Positions 55,949 to 64,000 of a stretch of 64,000 bases of DNA are shown in pieces. Positions within the stretch are counted from its first letter, which is position 1. Every line of letters starts with the position of its first letter. The notes beneath the pieces are model-generated. The model made no database searches and was not told where the DNA came from. It saw only the letters and a list, made by a program, of their open reading frames with translations. Origin of the DNA: Adhaeribacter terrigena (GTDB taxonomy: Bacteria; Bacteroidota; Bacteroidia; Cytophagales; Hymenobacteraceae); assembly GCF_016623615.1 (NCBI RefSeq), contig NZ_JAEHFX010000001.1, positions 620,001-684,000 of the forward strand, in the 5' to 3' direction. The translations under genes and the position numbers were made by a program.

Positions 55949-58900
55949 ATGAAAAAATTAATACTAATTGCCTGTAGCCTGTTAGCAGCCTACGGAAGCA
56001 AAGCCCAGGATGCGGGGGTAAATGCGATAAGCTCCCCAACTTCATCGGTACTTTCAGGGGTAAGCCAACCCGTTAGCGTAACGCTTAAAAATTATACCGC
56101 CTCCGCATTAACTTCTGCCACGTTGAGTTTCAGCGTGAATGGCGTAGTGCAGCCCTCTTTTTCCTGGTCGGGGAATATAGGAGCGAACGGAACATCGGCT
56201 TCAATTGCAATCGGCAATTTTACTTTCCCGGCAGGCTCGCATAAAATTAAAGCCTGGAGCAAAATGCCGAACGGCGTAACCGATACAAACGCAGCAAATG
56301 ATTCGGCCAGCATCACCATTTTTTCCTGCTCGAGCCTGAGCGGAAATTACACGATCAATAATAATGCAGCCGCTTCGGCTACCAACTTCACCTCAGTAAG
56401 CGCAGCAGCCCAGGCTTTAGCTTTATGCGGAGTAAATGGCCCGGTTACTTTTACAGTAGCCCCGAATTCAGGACCTTATAACGGAGTGGTTAATTTGCCG
56501 GTGATTTCCGGAACAAACGCTACTAATAAGGTTACTTTTGAAGGCAATGGAACCATCATTTCCGGAGCGGGCAGCCAGGGTCTGATCAATTTCAGTGGTG
56601 CTGATTACGTGAAGGTGAATAATTTTAAAATAAATGTAGACCCGGCTTCTACAACCAGTTCGGGCGTTTATTTTAGTAATATTTCCGAAAACGATATTAT
56701 TTCGAATTGTACCATAAACCTGTCAGTGTCATCCACAGGAATGAACATGAGTGGTATAGCGGCCGGAAACTTCAGTGGTAACAACGTTAATAACCTGCTC
56801 ATTGAGAATAACATCATCAATGGCGGAAATAACGGAATTTTATTGTCCGGAACGGGCACAAATACTGGTAACCAGATCATTGGCAATATCGTGCGGGACT
56901 CCCGTGCTTATGGCATTTACATAGCCAACGGCGGTTCAGGCACCCTAATAGAAGGAAACGACATCAGCCGGCCGACCCGGGTCAACACCCAGGGTTTTTA
57001 TGGCATTACCCTTCAGGGTACAACTATTAATACCATTGTGAACAAGAACCGCATCCACAATACTCACGATGTGTCTTCAAATCCGCTATCATTTGTGCGT
57101 GCTATTCATACAACGGCAGCTGCTCCTGTAGGAAGTGAAAATATTATCAAGAACAACCTGATCTACAACATCACCAATAACGGCGGTCCGTTATACGCTT
57201 TAGCTAATGAGGGAGGGAGCGGTACTTATTACTATCATAATACCGTTTCAGCCGATAACCCGAATATTATTTACACCACGGTGAGCGGACTCTATATTCA
57301 ACTTGCTGCAAGCAACCTGAAATTTATCAATAATATCGTTTCGCTTACAACATCTTCCGTGGTATCACACGCAATTTATCTTAATAGTAATGCTGTTTCG
57401 CTGGTAAGTAACAACAACGATCTGGTAGTTGGGGGCTCTGGCCATATTGGTTATTATCCGTCAGTAAATTTTACCACCCTGGCTGACTGGAGAATGGCAA
57501 ACGGAGGTATTTATGACCAGAATTCCCTATCAGTAGACCCATTATTCGTTAACGCTACTTATCTGCAGCCTTTGGCACTTGCTTTAAATAATGCGGGGCA
57601 GTCATTACCAGCCGTAACGGATGCTATAAATGGCGTAACCCGCAGCACAACTACGCCTGACATGGGCGCTTACGAGTTTACCCCGGTTGCTAACGATGCT
57701 GGCGTAACAGCCATAAATGCTCCGACTTCCCCGGTTACCCCGGGCAGCCAGCCGGTAAGTTTTACCCTGAAAAACTTTGGAACGGCTACGCTTACTTCAG
57801 CAACCATTGGCTGGAGCGTGAATAATGTAGCACAAACACCATATTCATGGACCGGTAGCTTGAACAGCTTACAGGCTACGGCTACCCCGGTAACCATTGG
57901 TAATTATACATTCCCAACGGGTAATCTTACGCTGAAAGTCTGGAGCCAGAACCCAAATGGTGTTGCTGACGGATTGACGGCCAACGATACCACGGTTTTG
58001 AATATTGTTTCCTGCGCCCCTTTAGCAGGTAACTATACTATCAACAAGAACAACCCTACGGCGGGCACGAATTACCAGAGCTTTGCGGAAGTAGTTCAGA
58101 AACTTAATACGTGCGGCGTTTCAGGTCCGGTTACTATTACCGTAGCTTCCGGAACCGGACCTTATAACGAACAGGTTGAGATCATGAATATTCCTTATAC
58201 CAGCGCTACCAACACCGTTACTTTTGAGGGCAGCGGCAATACCGTTTCGGCTACGCCGGTGGCAAAATTGGGTATTATTGTTTTGAACGGAGCGAAATTC
58301 GTGAAGGTGAACAACTTTGTGATTACGGCGCCTACGGGAGTAACTTCCGTAATGGGCATTCAGCTGCTCAATTCGGCCAATAATAATACGATCTCCAACA
58401 ACACCGTTAATTTGCCTGCTACAGGAAGTGTGTCAAATGTAAGCGGGATAGTTGCCGGAGCAAGTCTTTTTGATAAAGGAAATAATACCAGCTTTACAAA
58501 GATCCAGAATAACATTATTTACGGAGGTGGTATCGGGATCAAGATATTGGGTAATACTGAGGGAGTTCATGCAGTAAATAACCAGATCACGGGCAACCAG
58601 GTAAGGGATTCTTATTATACCGGCATCAGTATTAACGATGCAAATGGTACCCTGGTAGAAGGAAATGACATTAGCCGCCCTACGCTTACAGCTTCCGGAA
58701 ATTTCACGGCTATTGAACTTTTCGCGGTCACCAGGAATAGTATTATCAGCAGGAACCGGATCCATAATACCCACGACATGATACCAACCACTACATCTTA
58801 TGTATATGGTATTAGTGTAAACAACGCAGCATCAACTCCTGGTAATGAGAATATTATTAAGAATAACCTGATTTACAAAGTTAATATTAAAGGGGGGAAT

Positions 58901-60535
58901 TTTATCGGACTGTATAATAGCGGCAGTAACGGTGCCTATTTCGACCACAATACTGTGGCAACAGACCCGGCGGACAACTATAACACAGTAAATGCTGTGT
59001 ACTTTGGTGGGAATATCAGCAACGTAAAGTTCAGAAATAACATTATTTCCTTACTAGGTCCGGCTACTAATACCAACTTTGCTATTCATGTGTCAAGCGC
59101 CGGAATTTCTCTGGAAAGCAACAATAATGATCTTTATGTAAGTTTTGGAGGCTTTATTGGCTATTTCAATGGTGTGCCAAAACTTACCTTGGCTGATTGG
59201 AAGACAACAAATCTGAATGCCTATGATCAGAACTCTGTTTCAATTAATCCGGTATTTACAAACTTTGCTACCGGCGATCTGAAACCAACTGCTGCCACGC
59301 TCGACAACCTGGGCCAACCAATTGCTAACGTTACCGACGATTTCCTTGGAATTTCCCGCAACGTAACCACACCGGATATGGGCGCATATGAATTCGTGAC
59401 AATCGGCAATGACGTAGGTATCGTGGCGGTTTCCGGCCCAAGCATTACCGGATGCGGTTTATCTGCTACCGATTCTATTACGGTTACGATCAAGAACTTT
59501 GGAACCATTACCCAGACTTCCATTCCTGTTAGTTATTCAGTAAATGGTGTTGATATTCCTGCTCCTGAAACCTTTATCGGTTCCATTGCCTCGAACGCTA
59601 CCGCTACGTATACTTTCAGCACCAAAGCAAACCTGGCAACTGCTGGAAATTACCAGATAACTGCTACTACCCAGCTTGTAGGCGACAACATTGTTAACAA
59701 CAATCCTAATACCTTATATCTGACCAATACCCTGCTGCCCAACCTGCCGGTGGTATTCGATTTTGAAACGCAAGCTTCGGGTATTGCCGGCATGCGCAAA
59801 GTTGTAAATTCAAATTCTTCTATCGTCGGAGATCCTGCTGCGAGTTTCGGTACCGGTTCTACCAAAGGAATGATCATGGATGGTGTTGATCATGCCGGCT
59901 GGGTTGCTCCAACAGGAACTACTGATCCCTGGACAACAAATCCGGATAATTTCGCGGCTGTTTCCTTCTGTATTCCGACAGGAAGTGGCGCGGCTACTGA
60001 TTCTCTGAAATTGACTTTCGACCTGAAGCAATTGTTCAAAACTGCTATTGAAAATACCAATTTACGGGTAACGGTAAATGGCGCACAAGTTGGTCCTACT
60101 TATCGTCCGGTTTCCGGAACCAATAACTGGCAGAAAATTAAAGTAAACCTGAGCTCTTATTTAAACACTGGTTCCATATTGATCGGTCTGGAAAGCAGCG
60201 TAAAAGAAGCTTATGACAGCGGCAACGGTACTGCCAACCTGATCGACAATATTAATGTGAGCCGTGTATCAGGAGTTACAGGGGTGAAAGACTATCTGTT
60301 GCAAAGCCTGGTAAACGTTTATCCGAACCCGAGCAACGGTATCTTTAATATAGAGCTTCCGAAAGGAAAAGCTTACGAACTGGAAGTAACAGACCTGACC
60401 GGAAAAGTGCTTAAAAAGCTGAACGCTAAGGGAGGAAGCAATCAGCTGAACCTGGAAGGAAAAGCAACTGGTATTTATCTGCTGAAAGTTTCTGGGGATA
60501 ATGGTTCTGCGGTTCGTAAACTGATCGTGGAATAG
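55949..60535 (+). CDS. Giant T9SS cargo protein with two beta-helix modules (array member 5)
   Basis: A 1528-aa secreted protein with the same order as member 1: signal peptide MKKLILIACSLLAAYGSKAQ; CARDB (20-126) and beta-helix (130-570); CARDB (581-688) and beta-helix (690-1142); a third CARDB (1152-1262); jelly-roll-like domain (1264-1437, STKGMIMDGVDHAGW); and a T9SS type A sorting domain (NVYPNPSNGIFNIELPKGK). Signal peptide and leader are nearly the same as those of member 1 (MKKLIL.AC), suggesting the two arose by duplication. The beta-helices show NRIHNTHDVSS and NRIHNTHDMIP turns. Ligand or target unknown. Confidence 0.9.
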   Translation: MKKLILIACSLLAAYGSKAQDAGVNAISSPTSSVLSGVSQPVSVTLKNYTASALTSATLSFSVNGVVQPSFSWSGNIGANGTSASIAIGNFTFPAGSHKIKAWSKMPNGVTDTNAANDSASITIFSCSSLSGNYTINNNAAASATNFTSVSAAAQALALCGVNGPVTFTVAPNSGPYNGVVNLPVISGTNATNKVTFEGNGTIISGAGSQGLINFSGADYVKVNNFKINVDPASTTSSGVYFSNISENDIISNCTINLSVSSTGMNMSGIAAGNFSGNNVNNLLIENNIINGGNNGILLSGTGTNTGNQIIGNIVRDSRAYGIYIANGGSGTLIEGNDISRPTRVNTQGFYGITLQGTTINTIVNKNRIHNTHDVSSNPLSFVRAIHTTAAAPVGSENIIKNNLIYNITNNGGPLYALANEGGSGTYYYHNTVSADNPNIIYTTVSGLYIQLAASNLKFINNIVSLTTSSVVSHAIYLNSNAVSLVSNNNDLVVGGSGHIGYYPSVNFTTLADWRMANGGIYDQNSLSVDPLFVNATYLQPLALALNNAGQSLPAVTDAINGVTRSTTTPDMGAYEFTPVANDAGVTAINAPTSPVTPGSQPVSFTLKNFGTATLTSATIGWSVNNVAQTPYSWTGSLNSLQATATPVTIGNYTFPTGNLTLKVWSQNPNGVADGLTANDTTVLNIVSCAPLAGNYTINKNNPTAGTNYQSFAEVVQKLNTCGVSGPVTITVASGTGPYNEQVEIMNIPYTSATNTVTFEGSGNTVSATPVAKLGIIVLNGAKFVKVNNFVITAPTGVTSVMGIQLLNSANNNTISNNTVNLPATGSVSNVSGIVAGASLFDKGNNTSFTKIQNNIIYGGGIGIKILGNTEGVHAVNNQITGNQVRDSYYTGISINDANGTLVEGNDISRPTLTASGNFTAIELFAVTRNSIISRNRIHNTHDMIPTTTSYVYGISVNNAASTPGNENIIKNNLIYKVNIKGGNFIGLYNSGSNGAYFDHNTVATDPADNYNTVNAVYFGGNISNVKFRNNIISLLGPATNTNFAIHVSSAGISLESNNNDLYVSFGGFIGYFNGVPKLTLADWKTTNLNAYDQNSVSINPVFTNFATGDLKPTAATLDNLGQPIANVTDDFLGISRNVTTPDMGAYEFVTIGNDVGIVAVSGPSITGCGLSATDSITVTIKNFGTITQTSIPVSYSVNGVDIPAPETFIGSIASNATATYTFSTKANLATAGNYQITATTQLVGDNIVNNNPNTLYLTNTLLPNLPVVFDFETQASGIAGMRKVVNSNSSIVGDPAASFGTGSTKGMIMDGVDHAGWVAPTGTTDPWTTNPDNFAAVSFCIPTGSGAATDSLKLTFDLKQLFKTAIENTNLRVTVNGAQVGPTYRPVSGTNNWQKIKVNLSSYLNTGSILIGLESSVKEAYDSGNGTANLIDNINVSRVSGVTGVKDYLLQSLVNVYPNPSNGIFNIELPKGKAYELEVTDLTGKVLKKLNAKGGSNQLNLEGKATGIYLLKVSGDNGSAVRKLIVE

Positions 60536-60602
60536 AAAAAAACGCTATCCTTTTTAAGAGAAAAAGTACCCCGGAGCATAATCTCCGGGGTACTTTTTTT
60601 TA
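60536..60602 (+). terminator. Terminator with AAAACGCTATCCTTTTT box after array member 5
   Basis: The box at 60536-60555 is followed by a 16-bp GC-rich stem (60561-60576 with 60583-60598), a 6-base loop and a long T run. Confidence 0.88.
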
Positions 60603-60857
60603 GTTCCGGCCATCCTTATACCCTGGTCTTTAAATCCTTGTTTTTGTCTGTTAATAGCTGCGAAAGGTCGGTTCGGGCATACTTTTTATTTATTCAGGGA
60701 TAGAAAACCTTTGTTTAGACATACCTCCGATGAGGGCCAATCCTTTAACAATATATTTCACTGGTATATAATTAAGCTTGGAAAGGAATGCCTATGGAAA
60801 ACTGAAAACGAAAACTATTCCCGAAACTTTAAATTTTCATCATTCAACATTCACTTA
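60603..60857. other. Intergenic leader before array member 6
   Basis: 255 bp, AT-rich toward the gene. Apart from the box and terminator to its left I see no repeat. The copy A-C type repeat is not present here. Confidence 0.4.
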
Positions 60858-63800
60858 ATGAAAAAAAGATTATTACTTACCGTTGCAGCGGCCCTCAGTC
60901 TTCAGGCTAAAGCACAAACCTATACCCATGCCACCGTGCCCGTTACAGGCTTTTCGGCCGACGTAATTTCCGATGGGCCAGGTACCGCAATAAGTTCTGC
61001 CCCGTACGATATAGACGGAGTGGGATTTAACCTGGTAGCCCAGAATTTTGTTAACCCTGCAAACCAGACCCCGGTTTCATATTTACCTACCGGGGGGCTT
61101 ATTAACAGCGCCGCTACCGCAGGGCTTAGTTTTCAGATGGCGCCTTACAATGCCAACAATTCCCTGCGAATAACTACTGCAAACAATACAGATACTATTG
61201 TATTTGTAACGCCTCGCGCTGCTCATAAAATTAACCTGCTCATAACTTCGGCTTATGGCTGTACTTTTACCGCAACCCTTAATTTTACCGATGGAACCAC
61301 GGAAACATTTTCTGGCAATGTTGTTCCTAACTGGTTTGATGGTACTGCACCTATTGCAATTAAAACGATTGGTCGGGTAAAAAGAGCAGACAACACGATC
61401 GAAAACCCAGCCAATAACCCGCGCCTATACCAGTATGCTTTTACGTTGAATGCAGCTAATACCAGCAAGCTCATACAAAGTATAAAATTTACCAAAACAT
61501 CTACACCTGCAAACGAAATACTGCATGTATTTGCGGTATCGGCCAGTACGTTATTGCCGAATGATATCGGGATAACTGCTATTTCAGCGCCTACTTCGCC
61601 GGTAACTCCGGGCATAAGCCAGCCAGTAACGGTAACCGTAAAAAACTTCGGTTCGAGCCCGCTTAATACTGCAACCCTGGGTTTTAGCATTAACGGGAAT
61701 ACCGTTTTAAATAACTATGCTTTTACCGCTTCCCCGGCTTTAACTACGAATGCTGTTTCCACGCCTGTTACCATCGGGAACTATACTTTTCCGGCAGGAA
61801 ACCATACCATTAAGGCCTGGAGTTCTCAGCCCAACAGCCTGCCAGATGGGGCTCCAGCCAACGATACGATACAAGTGTCTGTTACAGCCTGCAACGCCTT
61901 AAGCGGTAACTACACCATCGATAAAAACACCCCGGCTACTGCTACTAATTTTACATCGTTTGCAGCCGCCCGGCAGATACTCAGCAGTTGCGGGGTTAGC
62001 GGGCCTGTAACGTTCACTGTAGTGCCAAATTCCGGACCTTACAACGAACAAGTAACGCTGGCGGCAATAAACGGCGCCAGTGCAACCAATACCGTTACTT
62101 TTGAAGGCTCAGGCAATACCGTTTCTGTTGCTCCCGGATCGACCCACCTGGGTATTTTTACCCTGGACGGTGCTGATTTTGTCAAGATCAATAATTTTAA
62201 TATTACGCTGCCTGCAGCGGCTACCACCGGCTGGGGTATTCAGTTAAAGAATAATGCCGATAATAATGTCATTTCAAACAATACTGTTAACATACCTTTA
62301 ACGTTAACCACATCGGCAGTATTTGGTATTGTGGCAGGCTCGGGTGCTACATCTGCCGGAAATAATGCCAGCAATACAATTATTCAGAATAATATTATTA
62401 ACGGAGGCTATGGGGGGATTTCAATTAACGGAAATAGTAGTAACGGAGGTGCAGTTGGAAACCTGATAAAGGATAACCAGATAAAGGATTCATATTTTTA
62501 TGGTTTATACCTGAATAATGTAACGAACGTCATTATAGAAGGCAACGATATAAGCCGTGCGGTACGTACGAATGGCACTGCTTATTATGGGGTATATCTA
62601 TCCGGTATCTCTATCGGCAACCACATCAAAAAAAACCGCGTGCACAATACCCACGATGCAGCGACCACTAAAACCGGAACTGTTTACCTTTATTATTGCA
62701 ATAGTTCAGGTGCCGTAGGTTCTGAAAATATTTTCTCGAATAACCTCGGTTACAACCTGAATAATAACGGCGGACTTTTATACGCATTCTATAATGGTGC
62801 TTTCAATAATAACTGGTTCTACCACAATACAATATCAGCAGATGATCCTGCAATATCTTACAGTACACTGCGGGGTATCTGGTTTACCACGGCCTCTACC
62901 AATGTACGGGTAATTAACAACAATTTTTCCCTGGCCAGCGCTGCAACCAATAAGTATGCAATTTACCTGGCATTTAGTGGTATTGCGCTGCAGAGCAACG
63001 GCAATAACTTTTATTTAGGCACTTCCGGTAAAATTGGGTATTACACCGCAGACAGAAACACGTTAGCCGACTGGAAAGCCGTAAACGCTGGTGCCTATGA
63101 TCAGAATTCTGTTTCTGTAGATTCATATTTTACCAATCTGCCTGCGGGTAACCTGAGACCAAATGCCGGCCAGTTAAATAACGCAGGGGTGGCTCAGACT
63201 GTCGTAGTAGATGATTTAACCGGTACAACCCGTAGCACAACAAACCCGGACCCGGGAGCTTATGAATTCGTGCCACCTGCAACGGATGCTGGTATCAGTG
63301 CAATTCTTTCGCCGAATACCGGATGCGGTCTTACAAATCAGGAAACAATCTCGGTTACCCTGAACAACTTCGGTGCCGCAGCCCAGAGCAACATTCCGGT
63401 TTCTTACACCATTAACGGTGGTACGCCGGTTACAGAAACTTTTGCCGGACCATTGGCTCCCGGGGCTTCTGTAACTTATAATTTCACAACCAAAGCGAAT
63501 TTAAGCGTTCCGAATAATTACACCATTGCTGCTCAGGCCAACCTGGCTGGAGATATGTTTACTTCAAACGATGGTGCATCTAAAGCAATAATTGCTATCC
63601 CGCTGGTTACAACGTATCCGTACCTGGAAAATTTTGACACCAACCAGGGTGGCTGGATAGCGAGCGGCGCATCTTCTTCCTGGGCTTGGGGAACTCCGGC
63701 TAAGGCAACTATAAACTCAGCTGCATCCGGAACCAAGTCGTGGGTTACCAACCTTACAACAAACCATAATTCAACTGAAAAATCGCAGGTAGTTAGCCCA

Positions 63801-64000
63801 TGTTTCAATTTCTCTGGCTTAACGGCCCCGGTAATTGAAATGAAAGTCTGGTGGAATTCCGATTTCAGCAACGACGGTGCCGTTTTGCAATCTTCAATTG
63901 ATGGAGGCTTAACCTGGCAGAACGTGGGTGTTTCCGGCGATCCTAATAACTGGTATAACGACAATTCCATTAATGGTGGTCCCGGCGACCAGCTTCCTCC
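60858..64000 (+). CDS. Giant T9SS-type cargo protein, partial (array member 6)
   Basis: The first 1047 residues of a secreted protein that runs past the window edge; ATG at 60858. Signal peptide MKKRLLLTVAAALSLQAKAQ; an N-terminal beta-rich domain not seen in the siblings (about 21-232, YTHATVPVTGFSADVISDG); CARDB (233-343); one beta-helix (345-797, NRVHNTHDAATTK); CARDB (807-915); then, from 916, the same MAM-like domain (YLENFDTNQGGWIASGASSS, QNVGVSGDPNNWYND) that is N-terminal in member 4. A T9SS sorting domain is expected beyond the window but is not seen. Confidence 0.88.
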   Translation, partial: MKKRLLLTVAAALSLQAKAQTYTHATVPVTGFSADVISDGPGTAISSAPYDIDGVGFNLVAQNFVNPANQTPVSYLPTGGLINSAATAGLSFQMAPYNANNSLRITTANNTDTIVFVTPRAAHKINLLITSAYGCTFTATLNFTDGTTETFSGNVVPNWFDGTAPIAIKTIGRVKRADNTIENPANNPRLYQYAFTLNAANTSKLIQSIKFTKTSTPANEILHVFAVSASTLLPNDIGITAISAPTSPVTPGISQPVTVTVKNFGSSPLNTATLGFSINGNTVLNNYAFTASPALTTNAVSTPVTIGNYTFPAGNHTIKAWSSQPNSLPDGAPANDTIQVSVTACNALSGNYTIDKNTPATATNFTSFAAARQILSSCGVSGPVTFTVVPNSGPYNEQVTLAAINGASATNTVTFEGSGNTVSVAPGSTHLGIFTLDGADFVKINNFNITLPAAATTGWGIQLKNNADNNVISNNTVNIPLTLTTSAVFGIVAGSGATSAGNNASNTIIQNNIINGGYGGISINGNSSNGGAVGNLIKDNQIKDSYFYGLYLNNVTNVIIEGNDISRAVRTNGTAYYGVYLSGISIGNHIKKNRVHNTHDAATTKTGTVYLYYCNSSGAVGSENIFSNNLGYNLNNNGGLLYAFYNGAFNNNWFYHNTISADDPAISYSTLRGIWFTTASTNVRVINNNFSLASAATNKYAIYLAFSGIALQSNGNNFYLGTSGKIGYYTADRNTLADWKAVNAGAYDQNSVSVDSYFTNLPAGNLRPNAGQLNNAGVAQTVVVDDLTGTTRSTTNPDPGAYEFVPPATDAGISAILSPNTGCGLTNQETISVTLNNFGAAAQSNIPVSYTINGGTPVTETFAGPLAPGASVTYNFTTKANLSVPNNYTIAAQANLAGDMFTSNDGASKAIIAIPLVTTYPYLENFDTNQGGWIASGASSSWAWGTPAKATINSAASGTKSWVTNLTTNHNSTEKSQVVSPCFNFSGLTAPVIEMKVWWNSDFSNDGAVLQSSIDGGLTWQNVGVSGDPNNWYNDNSINGGPGDQLP

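Noticed and set aside
36211-60031. Many long minus-strand frames inside the T9SS genes
   Set aside because: Low-complexity Thr/Ala/Asn-rich coding sequence leaves the opposite strand open; the frames have no domains and follow the repeats of the sense genes.

Overview
The window looks like a chromosomal segment of a Bacteroidota bacterium, most likely of the Cytophagales / Hymenobacteraceae type. The evidence is several very large secreted proteins with C-terminal type IX secretion (T9SS) sorting domains, RND metal pumps fused to TolC, small Cys-rich proteins typical of this phylum, and almost no Shine-Dalgarno signals. The genus cannot be assigned from the sequence alone.

Region 1 (about 1-35.8 kb) is a heavy-metal resistance island. 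From left to right it holds: an arsenic operon on the minus strand (arsR, DUF6428, metallophosphoesterase, ACR3 running off the left edge); small Cys-rich proteins and a CsoR-like regulator; a plus-strand copper/silver operon of lipoprotein, CusA-type RND pump split in two by a frameshift, TolC-type channel, two CusB-type adaptors and a DUF2231 membrane protein; an HMA-AraC regulator, a Cys-rich four-helix copper store, a multicopper oxidase fused to a CopB-like domain, a DUF305 lipoprotein and a CPH-type copper ATPase; then a minus-strand divalent-metal set of CPC-type Zn/Cd ATPase, methyltransferase, MerC-like protein, DUF3703, Fur-type regulator, CzcB-type adaptor and CzcA-TolC fusion. The island ends at an excisionase-like HTH gene and a tyrosine recombinase (33.6-35.6 kb). 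Just outside them is a short segment resembling a tRNA-Ser 3' end, followed by a plus-strand terminator with no plus-strand gene in front of it. This suggests a mobile element inserted at a tRNA gene.

Region 2 (about 36.1-64 kb) is a same-strand array of giant T9SS cargo proteins: four complete (1390-1727 aa), one running off the right edge and one decayed copy. They are built from the same parts in different order: CARDB/Ig-like domains, right-handed parallel beta-helix modules, jelly-roll domains and a C-terminal sorting domain. Inside the array lies a LytS-type histidine kinase / LytTR response regulator pair, a candidate local regulator. Gaps between the array genes carry a related noncoding repeat and a recurring AAAACGCTAT-type box next to strong terminators.

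The genes work together in two ways. In region 1 metals are sensed (ArsR, CsoR-like, HMA-AraC, Fur-like), pumped from the cytoplasm (ACR3, CopB, Zn/Cd ATPase), expelled across the envelope (two RND systems), bound (HMBD, Csp-like, DCPLKGT protein) or oxidised (multicopper oxidase). In region 2 long beta-rich proteins are exported by a T9SS encoded elsewhere and anchored to or released from the surface.
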